Source of the DNA: an uncultured Bacteroidota bacterium
GTDB taxonomy: Bacteria; Bacteroidota; Bacteroidia; Chitinophagales; Chitinophagaceae
Assembly: GCA_946480675.1 (NCBI GenBank)
Contig: CAMLKS010000153.1
Location: 1-6,225, forward strand
Direction: 5' to 3'
Length of the DNA: 6,225 nucleotides
Of this stretch, positions 1 through 6,225 are shown in pieces. A program made the translations under genes and the position numbers. The notes beneath the pieces were generated by a model. The model had not been told where the DNA came from. It ran no database searches and saw only the letters and a list, made by a program, of their open reading frames with translations. Positions within the stretch are counted from its first letter, which is position 1. Every line of letters starts with the position of its first letter.

Positions 1-447
1 GGCTTTAATATTGATGTGCCTGTTACACAGCAATTTTCATTAGGTGCCGGCGGTGGCCTAAGCTCGTGAGGGTACAAAGCCTATGGCGAAGGACGCTTTT
101 ATTTTGACAAATGTAACCGTAGATGGGCATTGGGTACCGGTGTAACTTACAATACCGGGTTGGCCAACTTTTCTACCTCACTACCTACCACCACAGGAGA
201 TCAAACAGTAAGGCTTGACCTGGAGCCTAAAGTAAATGTTTTTGTTGCAGGATATCGTTTCTGGAATCTTGGGCGCAATGGCCACCGCATATGGTTGCAG
301 GTGGGGTACTCTTTACGTCTTGATGAAGACAATTATACAATTCTAAGTGGCCATACTTTAACTTCTGGCGGGGATCAGGCAATGACGATACTTGCCCCCG
401 GAGGTTTAATGGTAGGTGTCGGTTTCTCCTTTGGAGTTGTAAAATAA
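1..447 (+). pseudogene. Probable outer-membrane beta-barrel protein, 3' part, interrupted by an in-frame TGA
   Basis: Reading from base 1 in the first frame gives 22 residues, a TGA at 67-69, then 125 more residues to the TAA at 445-447. Both sides of the TGA look like one protein: glycine-rich alternating stretches (FSLGAGGGLSS before; GYKAYGEGRFYFD, LGTGVTYNTG and MVGVGFSFGVVK after) typical of transmembrane beta-strands in small outer-membrane barrels. The 5' end lies outside the window, so no signal peptide can be judged. After the stop there is no in-frame ATG until a methionine about 20 residues from the C-terminus. A TTG at 130 falls inside a predicted strand and is not a credible start. 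TGA differs from the tryptophan codon TGG by one base, so a nonsense mutation or base error is likely. Recoding is unlikely because the other genes here use TGG for Trp with no internal TGA. No specific family was recognised; the role is unknown and the barrel assignment is inferred from composition. Confidence 0.6.
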
Positions 448-499
448 TGGGAATTGATAAGGAGTAAGCCACCCATGTAATTATTACTGACCACATAAA

Positions 500-534
500 G
501 AAGCCACGCTATATGCGTGGCTTCAGGTTTATTT
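500..534. terminator. Bidirectional intrinsic terminator hairpin between convergent genes
   Basis: A perfect 10-bp inverted repeat (GAAGCCACGC at 500-509, GCGTGGCTTC at 515-524) has a 5-nt loop, TATAT. It is followed on the + strand by a T-rich tract (GGTTTATTT). On the minus strand the same hairpin is followed by TTTATG. It lies 52 nt after the stop of the barrel-protein gene and 32 nt beyond the stop of the dismutase gene, so it probably ends transcription from both sides. The U-tracts are short and interrupted, so efficiency is uncertain. Confidence 0.75.
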
Positions 535-556
535 AAATGTGCGGTTAATATTACTC

Positions 557-1162
557 TTACAAAGCAGCTTTGTATCTTTTGCTTACTTCATCCCAGTTTA
601 TCACATTCCAGATAGCAGCCAGGTAGTCCGGGCGCTTGTTTTGATATTTCAGGTAGTACGCATGTTCCCATACGTCTATGCCCAATATAGGTGTGCCTTT
701 TACTTCGGCCACATCCATCAGCGGGTTATCCTGGTTAGGGGTAGAGGATACTTCCAGGTTACCATCTTTTACCAGCAGCCATGCCCAGCCGCTACCAAAG
801 CGGGTAGCACCTGCCGTATTCATTTTTTCTTTCAGTGCGTCAAATGAGCCGAAGTTTTCATTAATGGCAGTAGCCAGGTCACCCGTAGGTGCGCCACCTG
901 TGTTAGGGCCCAGGATGCTCCAGAAAAGTGTATGGTTGTAGTGTCCACCACCATTGTTGCGCACAGCAACAGGGTATGCAGATATGTTTGCCATCAGTTC
1001 TTCCAGTGTTTTTGTTTCGGCATCTGTGCCGGCTATGGCTTTATTCAGGTTATCTACATAAGCCTGGTGGTGTTTGCCATGGTGTATTTGCATCGTTTGT
1101 GCATCAATGTGTGGTTCCAATGCTTCAAAAGCATAATTCAATGCAGGAAGTGTATGTGCCAT
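557..1162 (-). CDS. sodA: Superoxide dismutase, Mn-type (Fe/Mn family)
   Basis: This 201-residue protein, the usual length for the family, converts superoxide to oxygen and hydrogen peroxide. It has no signal peptide and should be cytoplasmic. The four metal ligands are all present: His27 (in [11 protein letters not shown]), His77 (in [11 protein letters not shown]), Asp163 and His167 (in [11 protein letters not shown]). The N-terminal helical domain covers about residues 1-90 and the C-terminal alpha/beta domain about 95-201. At the positions that separate Mn from Fe enzymes it has Gly73 and Gln144 (in TPNQDNPLM). This is the MnSOD pattern, since FeSOD carries its second-sphere Gln near position 70. 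A cambialistic enzyme cannot be excluded. The ATG at 1160-1162 gives the canonical N-terminus ([18 protein letters not shown]). No Shine-Dalgarno is visible, as is common in Bacteroidota. It is monocistronic, read from its own promoter at 1199-1231 and ending near the hairpin at 500-524. Confidence 0.97.
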   Translation of the reverse strand: MAHTLPALNYAFEALEPHIDAQTMQIHHGKHHQAYVDNLNKAIAGTDAETKTLEELMANISAYPVAVRNNGGGHYNHTLFWSILGPNTGGAPTGDLATAINENFGSFDALKEKMNTAGATRFGSGWAWLLVKDGNLEVSSTPNQDNPLMDVAEVKGTPILGIDVWEHAYYLKYQNKRPDYLAAIWNVINWDEVSKRYKAAL

Positions 1163-1198
1163 AAGAAATAATTGTTTTTATGTTGGTTAATCAGTCCC

Positions 1199-1231
1199 CA
1201 AAGTTAATAGCCATATCCGAAAGCCCAAAAA
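1199..1231 (-). promoter_or_regulatory. Bacteroidota-type promoter for the superoxide dismutase gene
   Basis: On the minus strand, TTTTTG (1226-1231) is followed after 19 nt by TAACTTTG (1199-1206). This is a full match to the Bacteroidota housekeeping -33 (TTTG) and -7 (TAnnTTTG) elements at a normal spacing. Transcription would start near 1192, leaving a 5' leader of about 30 nt before the ATG. The leader is A/T-rich (AACAATTATTTCTT before ATG). No oxidative-stress operator was recognised. Confidence 0.7.
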
Positions 1232-1401
1232 CACCGGACCGCTTCATAATTAATTAAAATGGGCATATAGGCGAAACGTGCTTTATGCCAATTTTACATC
1301 TTCATTATACACTTACAATCAATAAATGACGGATGCAGATATTGTTGGAATAAATTTTATGTAAAAGAAACATCAGCATTCGGCTGCATTAGCCTTAAAC
1401 C

Positions 1402-1436
1402 TTCGATAGTATCAAGGGTCTAAGTCTGTATATTTG
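1402..1436 (+). promoter_or_regulatory. Probable Bacteroidota-type promoter for the RND efflux operon
   Basis: TATATTTG at 1429-1436 is a full match to the TAnnTTTG -7 element. The best -33 candidate is TTCG at 1402-1405, with a 23-nt spacer at the long end of the normal range and one mismatch to TTTG. That makes the call weaker than for the dismutase promoter. Transcription would begin near 1443, giving a leader of only about 18 nt before the ATG at 1461. The placement implies that the operon begins with the permease and not with an upstream adaptor gene. Confidence 0.5.
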
Positions 1437-1460
1437 ATTGTTTTTTAAGAAACTATCTGC

Positions 1461-3575
1461 ATGAGTCTACCTTCGCTCTCTCTACGGCGGCCAGTAATGG
1501 CCATCGTGCTCAATATAATTATCATTGTTTTTGGGGTCATCGGGTTTAATTTTCTCGGTGTCCGCGACTATCCATCTATAGATCCGCCGATTATCAATGT
1601 AAGAACATCTTATGCAGGTGCCAACCCGGATATCGTAGAATCGCAGATAACGGAGCCACTGGAAAAATCTATCAATGGTATCGCCGGTATCAAAACCATT
1701 TCTTCTACCAGTGCGCAGGGTAATAGCAACATCACTGTAGAGTTCGACCTGGGTATAGACCTGGAGGCTGCTGCCAATGATGTGCGAGATAAAGTATCGC
1801 AAGCTGTGCGCAACCTGCCGCAGGATATTGATGCGCCGCCTGTAGTATCGAAAGCGGATGCCAACTCGCAGCCCATCATCTCCATGACTGTGCAGAGCGA
1901 TACAAAGAACCAGTTGGAGTTGACCGAATATGCCGAGAACGTATTGGTAGAAAGACTGCAAACCATTCCCGGTGTAAGTAGCATCAGGATTTGGGGAGAG
2001 AAGCGCTATGCTATGCGCCTTTGGCTGGATCCGCTCCGGATGGCAGGTTATAATATCACTTTTCAGGATATAGAACTGGCATTGAGTAAGCAGAATGTAG
2101 AGCTTCCTTCCGGTAAATTATCGGGTTCTAACACAGAGCTTTCGGTACGCACTTTCGGTCGCCTGTTTTCAGAAGAAGATTTCAATAATCTTATTATTAA
2201 AAACGTCAACGGTACCGATATACACCTGCGAGAAGTAGGTGAGGCTGTACTGGGGCCTGAAAATGAAGAAAGCGTTTTAAAAGAAAGTGGCATCCCGATG
2301 ATTGCGCTTGCACTTACGCCACAACCGGGTTCCAACTATGTAGCTATCGCCGATGAGTTTTATAAACGCTACGAAGCACTCAAAAAAGATATCCCCGCAG
2401 ATTTTAAAGTCAACATTGCGATGGATACCACGGCTTATATCAAAAAGTCGATAAGCGAGGTGGAGGAAACTTTGCTTATCTCTTTTACATTGGTTATCCT
2501 TATTATCTATCTCTTCTTCCGCGATTGGCTCATTGCCTTTCGCCCGCTGATAGATATACCGGTGAGCCTGATAGGGGCGTTCTTTATCATGTACATCATG
2601 GGCTTCACCATCAATATCCTTACGCTGCTGGCCATCGTATTGGCTACAGGTCTTGTGGTGGATGATGGTATCGTTGTGACGGAAAACATTTTTAAGAAGC
2701 TGGAGGCCGGCATGGAAAAGCACCGTGCCGCCAAGGAGGGCAGCGAAGAAATTTACTTTGCTGTTATCTCCACTTCTATAACACTGGCTGTTGTGTTCCT
2801 GCCCATTGTGTTCTTACAGGGCTTCACAGGTAGGCTATTTCGGGAATTTGGTATCGTGGTAGCAGGTGCGGTATTGATATCAGCGTTTGTGTCACTGTCG
2901 CTCACCCCGGTGCTCAATGTATTGATGACACGTAAGGAGCACAAACCATCTAAATTCTACGTTAAATCAGAACCATTCTTCCAGGGAATGGAGAATATTT
3001 ATAAACGCGCACTGGTGTGGATCATGCGCAAAAAATGGATAGCTATTACAGGCGTCGTAGTTTCTTTTGCATTGATATACTTTATAGGTAGTGGTTTACA
3101 AAGCGAATTGGCACCACTTGAAGATCGCGCTCGTTTCCGTGCGCAGGTATCTGCACCGGAAGGAACCTCTTACGATGCTATGGATACTTATATGGATCAA
3201 CTGGTTGGATCTATATTGGATTCTGTTCCTGAAAAAGAAGTGATACTTTCAGTAACGGCACCGGGTTTTACGGGTTCAGGTGCGGTAAATACCGGATTCC
3301 TGAATGTACGCCTGAAAGAGCCCAATGAACGAAGCCGCAGCCAGGATGAAATAGTACAGGCTGTAAACCGCAACCTGCAGAAGCATAATTTCGGTCGCGC
3401 TTTCGCGATTCAGGAGCAAACTATATCTGTGCAGCGTGGCGGTAGTGCATATCCTGTGGTATTTGTGATACAGAATATCAACTTTGATAAGCTGGCAAAG
3501 GCCATGCCGCGTTTTATGGACGAGGTGAATCAGAACCCTATGTTCCAGGGTGGAAAGCCATATTTTATCATTTAA
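1461..3575 (+). CDS. AcrB-like RND efflux permease (HAE1 family), N-terminal part, ended by a frameshift
   Basis: This is the first 704 codons of a proton-driven inner-membrane RND pump that exports drugs or other hydrophobic compounds through an adaptor and an outer-membrane channel. The start MSLPSLSLRRPV is the usual RND N-terminus leading into TM1 (about residues 10-30). The first periplasmic porter/docking part follows (about 35-335). TM2-TM6 follow between about 336 and 487, and TM7 at about 526-544, then the first part of the second periplasmic loop. Asp401-Asp402 in TM4 (GLVVDDGIVVTEN) are the proton-relay pair of AcrB (D407/D408), which supports the drug-exporting class. The frame then runs out at TAA 3573-3575, just after NPMFQG, in the middle of the second porter region. 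The rest of the protein continues in another frame at 3550-4575. The two together make about 1,035 residues and 12 TM segments, normal for AcrB (1,049). As sequenced this half alone should not pump. Confidence 0.93.
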   Translation: MSLPSLSLRRPVMAIVLNIIIIVFGVIGFNFLGVRDYPSIDPPIINVRTSYAGANPDIVESQITEPLEKSINGIAGIKTISSTSAQGNSNITVEFDLGIDLEAAANDVRDKVSQAVRNLPQDIDAPPVVSKADANSQPIISMTVQSDTKNQLELTEYAENVLVERLQTIPGVSSIRIWGEKRYAMRLWLDPLRMAGYNITFQDIELALSKQNVELPSGKLSGSNTELSVRTFGRLFSEEDFNNLIIKNVNGTDIHLREVGEAVLGPENEESVLKESGIPMIALALTPQPGSNYVAIADEFYKRYEALKKDIPADFKVNIAMDTTAYIKKSISEVEETLLISFTLVILIIYLFFRDWLIAFRPLIDIPVSLIGAFFIMYIMGFTINILTLLAIVLATGLVVDDGIVVTENIFKKLEAGMEKHRAAKEGSEEIYFAVISTSITLAVVFLPIVFLQGFTGRLFREFGIVVAGAVLISAFVSLSLTPVLNVLMTRKEHKPSKFYVKSEPFFQGMENIYKRALVWIMRKKWIAITGVVVSFALIYFIGSGLQSELAPLEDRARFRAQVSAPEGTSYDAMDTYMDQLVGSILDSVPEKEVILSVTAPGFTGSGAVNTGFLNVRLKEPNERSRSQDEIVQAVNRNLQKHNFGRAFAIQEQTISVQRGGSAYPVVFVIQNINFDKLAKAMPRFMDEVNQNPMFQGGKPYFII
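3529..3575 (+). other. Frameshift junction inside the RND permease gene
   Basis: The upstream frame is open to TAA 3573-3575, and the downstream frame is open from just after TGA 3526-3528, so the shift lies between them. The change is one extra base or two missing bases. Conserved-looking residues in the first frame end at NPMFQG, and those in the second resume by DLKFNKPEL (from 3577). The second frame at GTG 3550 reads VES. Losing one GT from a GGTGTGG would produce the observed GGTGG at 3548-3553. From memory of Bacteroidota homologues, the segment HILSFK (3559-3576) also looks longer than usual between FQG and DLKF, so a small AT-rich insertion is possible too. Confidence 0.8.
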
Positions 3576-4575
3576 AGACCTGAAATTCAACAAGCCGGAA
3601 CTGACCGTTTCTATCGATCGTGCAAAGGCATCTCAACTGGGGGTATCGGTACAGGACGTATCGCAGACATTGCAGCTGGCATTAAGTAACCGCAGGCTGG
3701 GATATTTCACCAAGAATGGTAAACAATACCAGGTATTAGGCCAGGTATTTCGTAAGGACAGAGAAGCGCCCGTAGACCTGAAGACGTTGTACGTAAATAA
3801 TAGCGAAGGCCAGCCTATATCTATAGATAACCTGGTAACAGTAGAAGAAACAACCAGCCCCTCGCAGATATATCACTACAACAGGTATAAGTCAGCCACG
3901 GTATCGGCAGGCCTTGCACCGGGCAAAACCATTGGTGATGGTATTGCCGAAATGCAGAAAATATTTGACAAGCTGGAAAAAGAAAAGGTAGTGGACGAAA
4001 GCTTCACAACATCGCTGGGAGGTGCATCTAAAGATTATGTAGAGAGCTCATCTAATACTCTGTTCGCTTTCCTGCTGGCATTGGTGCTGATATACCTGAT
4101 ACTGGCCGCGCAGTTCGAAAGCTTTGTTGATCCGCTTATCATCATGCTGACAGTGCCGTTGGCGATAGCAGGTGCAGTGTTATCACTATGGTTATTTGGA
4201 CAAACAATTAATATCTTCTCGCAGATAGGTATGATCATGTTGATAGGCCTGGTAACAAAGAATGGTATCCTGATAGTAGAGTATGCCAACCATATCCGCG
4301 ACAGGGGCACTTCTAAAGTGGAGGCGGCTATCAATGCAGCATCTATGCGTTTGCGCCCTATCCTTATGACCAGCCTCGCTATGATATTCGGTGCCCTGCC
4401 ACTGGCGCTTTCCTTAGGTGCAGCTTCTACCAGCCGCATACCATTGGGTATCGTGATAGTGGGTGGCGTATTGTTCTCACTGATACTATCCTTGTTTATA
4501 GTACCTGTTATATATACTTTCCTGTCGCGCAGGAAAGTGGAAGTACCTACTGCTATCGAAAAACTGAATGACTAA
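3550..4575 (+). CDS. AcrB-like RND efflux permease (HAE1 family), C-terminal part, continuing after the frameshift
   Basis: This frame carries the remaining third of the permease. The rest of the second periplasmic porter/docking domain (about residues 8-160 here; FNKPELTVSIDRAKASQLGVS) is followed by TM8-TM12: TLFAFLLALVLIYLILAAQF, PLIIMLTVPLAIAGAVLSLW, the IGMIMLIGLVTKNGILIVEY helix, ILMTSLAMIFGALPLALS and the final helix ending VPVIYTF. Lys237 of this segment (in LVTKNG) matches the proton-relay Lys940 of AcrB, and the Thr of RPILMTSLA matches the relay Thr near 978. Every key residue of the transport mechanism therefore survives, which suggests a recent lesion or a sequence error and not old decay. 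The GTG at 3550 is only the first possible start in this frame. It sits inside the domain without a visible ribosome-binding site, so independent translation is unlikely. The TAA at 4573-4575 is 5 nt before the channel gene. Confidence 0.93.
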   Translation: MESHILSFKDLKFNKPELTVSIDRAKASQLGVSVQDVSQTLQLALSNRRLGYFTKNGKQYQVLGQVFRKDREAPVDLKTLYVNNSEGQPISIDNLVTVEETTSPSQIYHYNRYKSATVSAGLAPGKTIGDGIAEMQKIFDKLEKEKVVDESFTTSLGGASKDYVESSSNTLFAFLLALVLIYLILAAQFESFVDPLIIMLTVPLAIAGAVLSLWLFGQTINIFSQIGMIMLIGLVTKNGILIVEYANHIRDRGTSKVEAAINAASMRLRPILMTSLAMIFGALPLALSLGAASTSRIPLGIVIVGGVLFSLILSLFIVPVIYTFLSRRKVEVPTAIEKLND

Positions 4576-4580
4576 GTAAC

Positions 4581-5885
4581 ATGACGAAACGTATCGTTTA
4601 TATCATAACCTGCATGCTGGCATTGCCCTTTATTGGTAAAGCACAGGAAATGCTGACCCTTGAAGATGCTATTGCCAAAGCTTTGGAATATAACTATGAT
4701 ATACGCATAGTAAAGAATGAAGCCAGGCAGGCAGCAGTAAATAACACGCTGGGCAATGCAGGCTTCTCACCTAATATCAATGCCAATGGTGGGGTTACAA
4801 CCGGAACATCAAATACACGTATTGAGTTTGCCGATGGTCGGGTACAGGAAGTACCCAATGCCGCATCATTTGGTATCAATGGTGCCGTTACGCTCAACTG
4901 GACCTTGTTTGACGGTGGTAGAATGTTCATTGTAAAAAAGCAACTGAATGTATTAGAGCGTCTGGGCGAAGCCCGGCTGAAAGAACAGGTGCAGGCAACC
5001 GTATCACAAGTAATACAGGCGTATGCTGCATCCGTATGGCAAAAACAACAAGGTGTAGCTATTGATACTGGATTGGTGCTGGCACAGGTGCGCATGTTGC
5101 TATCACAAGTGAAATATGAAACCGGTGCTTCCGCTAAAATAGATTACCTGCAGGCACGTGTAGACTATAACAGCCGCAGAGCCGATTCGCTGAATCAACT
5201 GGCTTCACTCAATGCATCCTTTGCATCGCTGAATGCGCTGATGGGCGAAGACCCGGATAAAATCTATATACTGGAAGATACCCTGCATAGCGATATGGAC
5301 CTGGAGCCTTCTGATAGGCAAAGGCTGGAACAAATGAACCCATCGCTGGAAGCGGCCCGCCGCAGCGTAGAAGCCTATGAATTAGACGCTAAAATTGCAC
5401 GCACCTACCACTTGCCCACATTGGCAGTAAATGGTGCGTATAACTATACGCGTACGCGCAGCCAGTCGGGTTTTGCATTGTTCAACCGGAGTTATGGGCC
5501 ACAAGGTTCGGCAGCTATCAGTGTGCCGATATTCCAGGGCGGCAACATACGCAGGCAGGCTAAAATTGCCGGCCTGCAAGCTATGCGCGAACAGTTGGTA
5601 TACGAAAGGCAGAATACAGAAATAGGCCGTCAGTACCGCACAGCATGGAGAAACTATGAAATGGCTGTAGCTGCCTACAAGTTGGAACAGGAAAATATCA
5701 ACTTTGCCAAAGAGAATATGGACATTCAAAAGGCTCGTTTCCGGGTAGGTATCGCCACTACATTGGAAACGCGCGAAGCCGAAAATAGCTATGTGCAGGC
5801 ACTGGTGCGTCTGTACACCGCAGCATACAATCTGAAAGTAAATGAAACCATCGTACTGCAACTGGAAGGCACTTTGGTGAAGTAG
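4581..5885 (+). CDS. TolC-like outer-membrane efflux channel (OMF/OEP family)
   Basis: This 434-residue protein forms the outer-membrane and periplasmic duct of a tripartite exporter, acting as a trimer. Residues 1-21 are a signal peptide (basic MTKR, hydrophobic core, likely cleavage after Ala21 in GKAQE). Two OEP repeats are clear. The first starts at LTLEDAIAKALEYN (about residue 25) with barrel strands around 60-113 ending in WTLFDGGR. The second starts at MNPSLEAARRSVEAYELDA (about 251) with strands around 278-320 ending in VPIFQGGN. The long stretches between are coiled-coil helices (about 114-215 and 323-430). The length is normal for the family. It begins 5 nt after the permease stop, so the two are cotranscribed and probably translationally coupled. 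Cys11 lacks a proper lipobox, so it is probably not a lipoprotein. The substrate cannot be told from sequence. Confidence 0.95.
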   Translation: MTKRIVYIITCMLALPFIGKAQEMLTLEDAIAKALEYNYDIRIVKNEARQAAVNNTLGNAGFSPNINANGGVTTGTSNTRIEFADGRVQEVPNAASFGINGAVTLNWTLFDGGRMFIVKKQLNVLERLGEARLKEQVQATVSQVIQAYAASVWQKQQGVAIDTGLVLAQVRMLLSQVKYETGASAKIDYLQARVDYNSRRADSLNQLASLNASFASLNALMGEDPDKIYILEDTLHSDMDLEPSDRQRLEQMNPSLEAARRSVEAYELDAKIARTYHLPTLAVNGAYNYTRTRSQSGFALFNRSYGPQGSAAISVPIFQGGNIRRQAKIAGLQAMREQLVYERQNTEIGRQYRTAWRNYEMAVAAYKLEQENINFAKENMDIQKARFRVGIATTLETREAENSYVQALVRLYTAAYNLKVNETIVLQLEGTLVK

Positions 5886-5909
5886 TTATAGCTGAGATAT
5901 AGGAATCGA

Positions 5910-5936
5910 AAAAGCCCTCGTAAGAGGGCTTTTATA
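5910..5936. terminator. Bidirectional intrinsic terminator after the efflux operon
   Basis: AAAAGCCCTC (5910-5919) pairs with GAGGGCTTTT (5924-5933) around a GTAA loop, giving a 10-bp GC-cored stem with A and U tracts at its two feet. It lies 24 nt after the TolC-like gene stop and immediately beyond the stop of the convergent gene on the minus strand, so it can serve both. The A-stem-T symmetry is typical of shared terminators between convergent genes. Confidence 0.88.
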
Positions 5937-6225
5937 TTAAATATGCTTTTTGAAGTATTCCAGTGTTCTTTTCAAACCTTCCTGGCGGTCGATGGTTGGT
6001 TGCCATCCCAGTATTTCCTTTGCTTTGGTAATGTTTGGCTGGCGTTGTTTCGGGTCATCTTGCGGCAGCGGCTCAAATACTATTTTCGATTTAGAACCGG
6101 TCAGCGCTATCACTTCTTCTGCAAATTGCAGCAGGCTTATCTCTACCGGGTTGCCTATATTCACAGGCATATGATAGTCGGAAAGCAGCAAGCGGTAGAT
6201 ACCTTCTACCAGGTCATCACAATAG
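5937..6225 (-). CDS. UDP-glucuronate decarboxylase-like NAD-dependent epimerase/dehydratase, C-terminal part
   Basis: The last 95 codons are present, running off the window's right edge and ending at TAA (5937-5939 on the plus strand). The frame is open to the edge, so a start at the internal TTG near 6191 should not be used. Recognisable pieces are [13 protein letters not shown], then [39 protein letters not shown], and [14 protein letters not shown] followed by a C-terminal helix. This combination (GNP, the DDPKQR segment, AKEILGW) is typical of the UXS type of extended short-chain dehydrogenase, which converts UDP-glucuronate to UDP-xylose using bound NAD. The Rossmann NAD-binding motif and catalytic YxxxK lie upstream, outside the window, so a related dTDP- or UDP-sugar dehydratase cannot be fully excluded. 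The likely role is nucleotide-sugar supply for surface polysaccharide. Confidence 0.88.
   Translation of the reverse strand, partial: YCDDLVEGIYRLLLSDYHMPVNIGNPVEISLLQFAEEVIALTGSKSKIVFEPLPQDDPKQRQPNITKAKEILGWQPTIDRQEGLKRTLEYFKKHI

Larger units (their letters stand above)
1163..1460. other. Divergent intergenic region between dismutase and efflux operon
   Basis: This 298-nt non-coding stretch lies between two divergent starts. It contains the minus-strand dismutase promoter near one end and a probable plus-strand promoter for the efflux operon near the other. The middle (about 1240-1400) is AT-rich and includes the palindrome TTAATTAA at 1250-1257 and a spaced inverted repeat GGCATA/TATGCC (1262-1267, 1284-1289). 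No ORF, regulator gene, tRNA or remnant of an adaptor gene was seen. The short inverted repeats could be operators, but they are no longer than chance allows. Confidence 0.6.

Noticed and set aside
130..447. A stand-alone small gene starting at TTG 130
   Set aside because: The same frame is open with beta-barrel character back to the TGA at 67-69 and before it. The TTG has no ribosome-binding or promoter context and falls inside a strand.
539..1171. Plus-strand open frames opposite the dismutase gene
   Set aside because: The minus-strand dismutase has all metal ligands and normal length, and the opposite frames encode nothing recognisable.
1250..1257. Palindrome TTAATTAA as a binding site
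   Set aside because: It is a low-complexity A/T palindrome with no longer symmetric flanks. It may simply reflect an AT-rich upstream element.
1262..1289. Spaced inverted repeat GGCATA/TATGCC upstream of the efflux operon as a TetR-type operator
   Set aside because: The arms are only 6 bp with a 16-nt spacer. Such pairs are expected by chance in a 300-nt AT-rich region, and no regulator gene is adjacent.
1482..2734. Long antisense open frames on the minus strand within the permease gene
   Set aside because: They overlap strongly supported permease coding sequence, their translations are rich in Arg, His and Cys without recognisable domains, and there are no start signals. They are shadow frames.
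3570..3576. Programmed +1 ribosomal frameshift site (ATT TAA A) joining the two permease frames
   Set aside because: There is no prfB-like upstream Shine-Dalgarno, no clear downstream structure, and no known precedent in RND permeases. Mutation or sequence error is simpler.
4694..5861. Minus-strand open frames inside the TolC-like gene
   Set aside because: They are shadows of a well-supported OMF coding sequence, with unusual Cys-rich composition and no family resemblance.

Overview
The window looks like ordinary chromosomal DNA from a member of the Bacteroidota, possibly of the Chitinophagaceae/Sphingobacteriia type. This is an inference. It rests on the -7/-33 promoter pattern (TTTG, about 19-23 nt, TAnnTTTG) in the one divergent intergenic region, on starts without a clear Shine-Dalgarno sequence, and on the character of the efflux and beta-barrel proteins. 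No rRNA, tRNA, CRISPR array, insertion sequence or phage gene was seen.

Layout. Positions 1-447 (+) hold the 3' end of a probable outer-membrane beta-barrel protein whose reading frame is broken by a TGA at 67-69. A strong hairpin at 500-524 probably terminates both this gene and the convergent gene 557-1162 (-), a Mn-type superoxide dismutase. The 298-nt region 1163-1460 carries divergent promoters, one for the dismutase and one for the efflux operon. The operon runs from 1461 to 5885 (+). It encodes an AcrB-like RND permease, split into two overlapping frames (1461-3575 and 3550-4575), followed 5 nt later by a TolC-like outer-membrane channel (4581-5885). A second hairpin at 5910-5933 separates the operon from the convergent 3' end of a UDP-glucuronate decarboxylase-like gene (5937-6225, -), which runs off the window.

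How the genes work together. The permease (inner membrane, proton-driven) and the channel (outer membrane) would form a tripartite drug or metabolite exporter, but the periplasmic adaptor that must join them is not in the window. The dismutase protects the cytoplasm from superoxide, and its only visible link to the pump is the shared divergent promoter region. The sugar-nucleotide enzyme belongs to an unrelated, presumably polysaccharide-related neighbourhood.

The points most worth a second look are the two gene disruptions (nonsense codon and frameshift) within 3.6 kb and the missing adaptor gene. I did not find evidence of a new biological system here.
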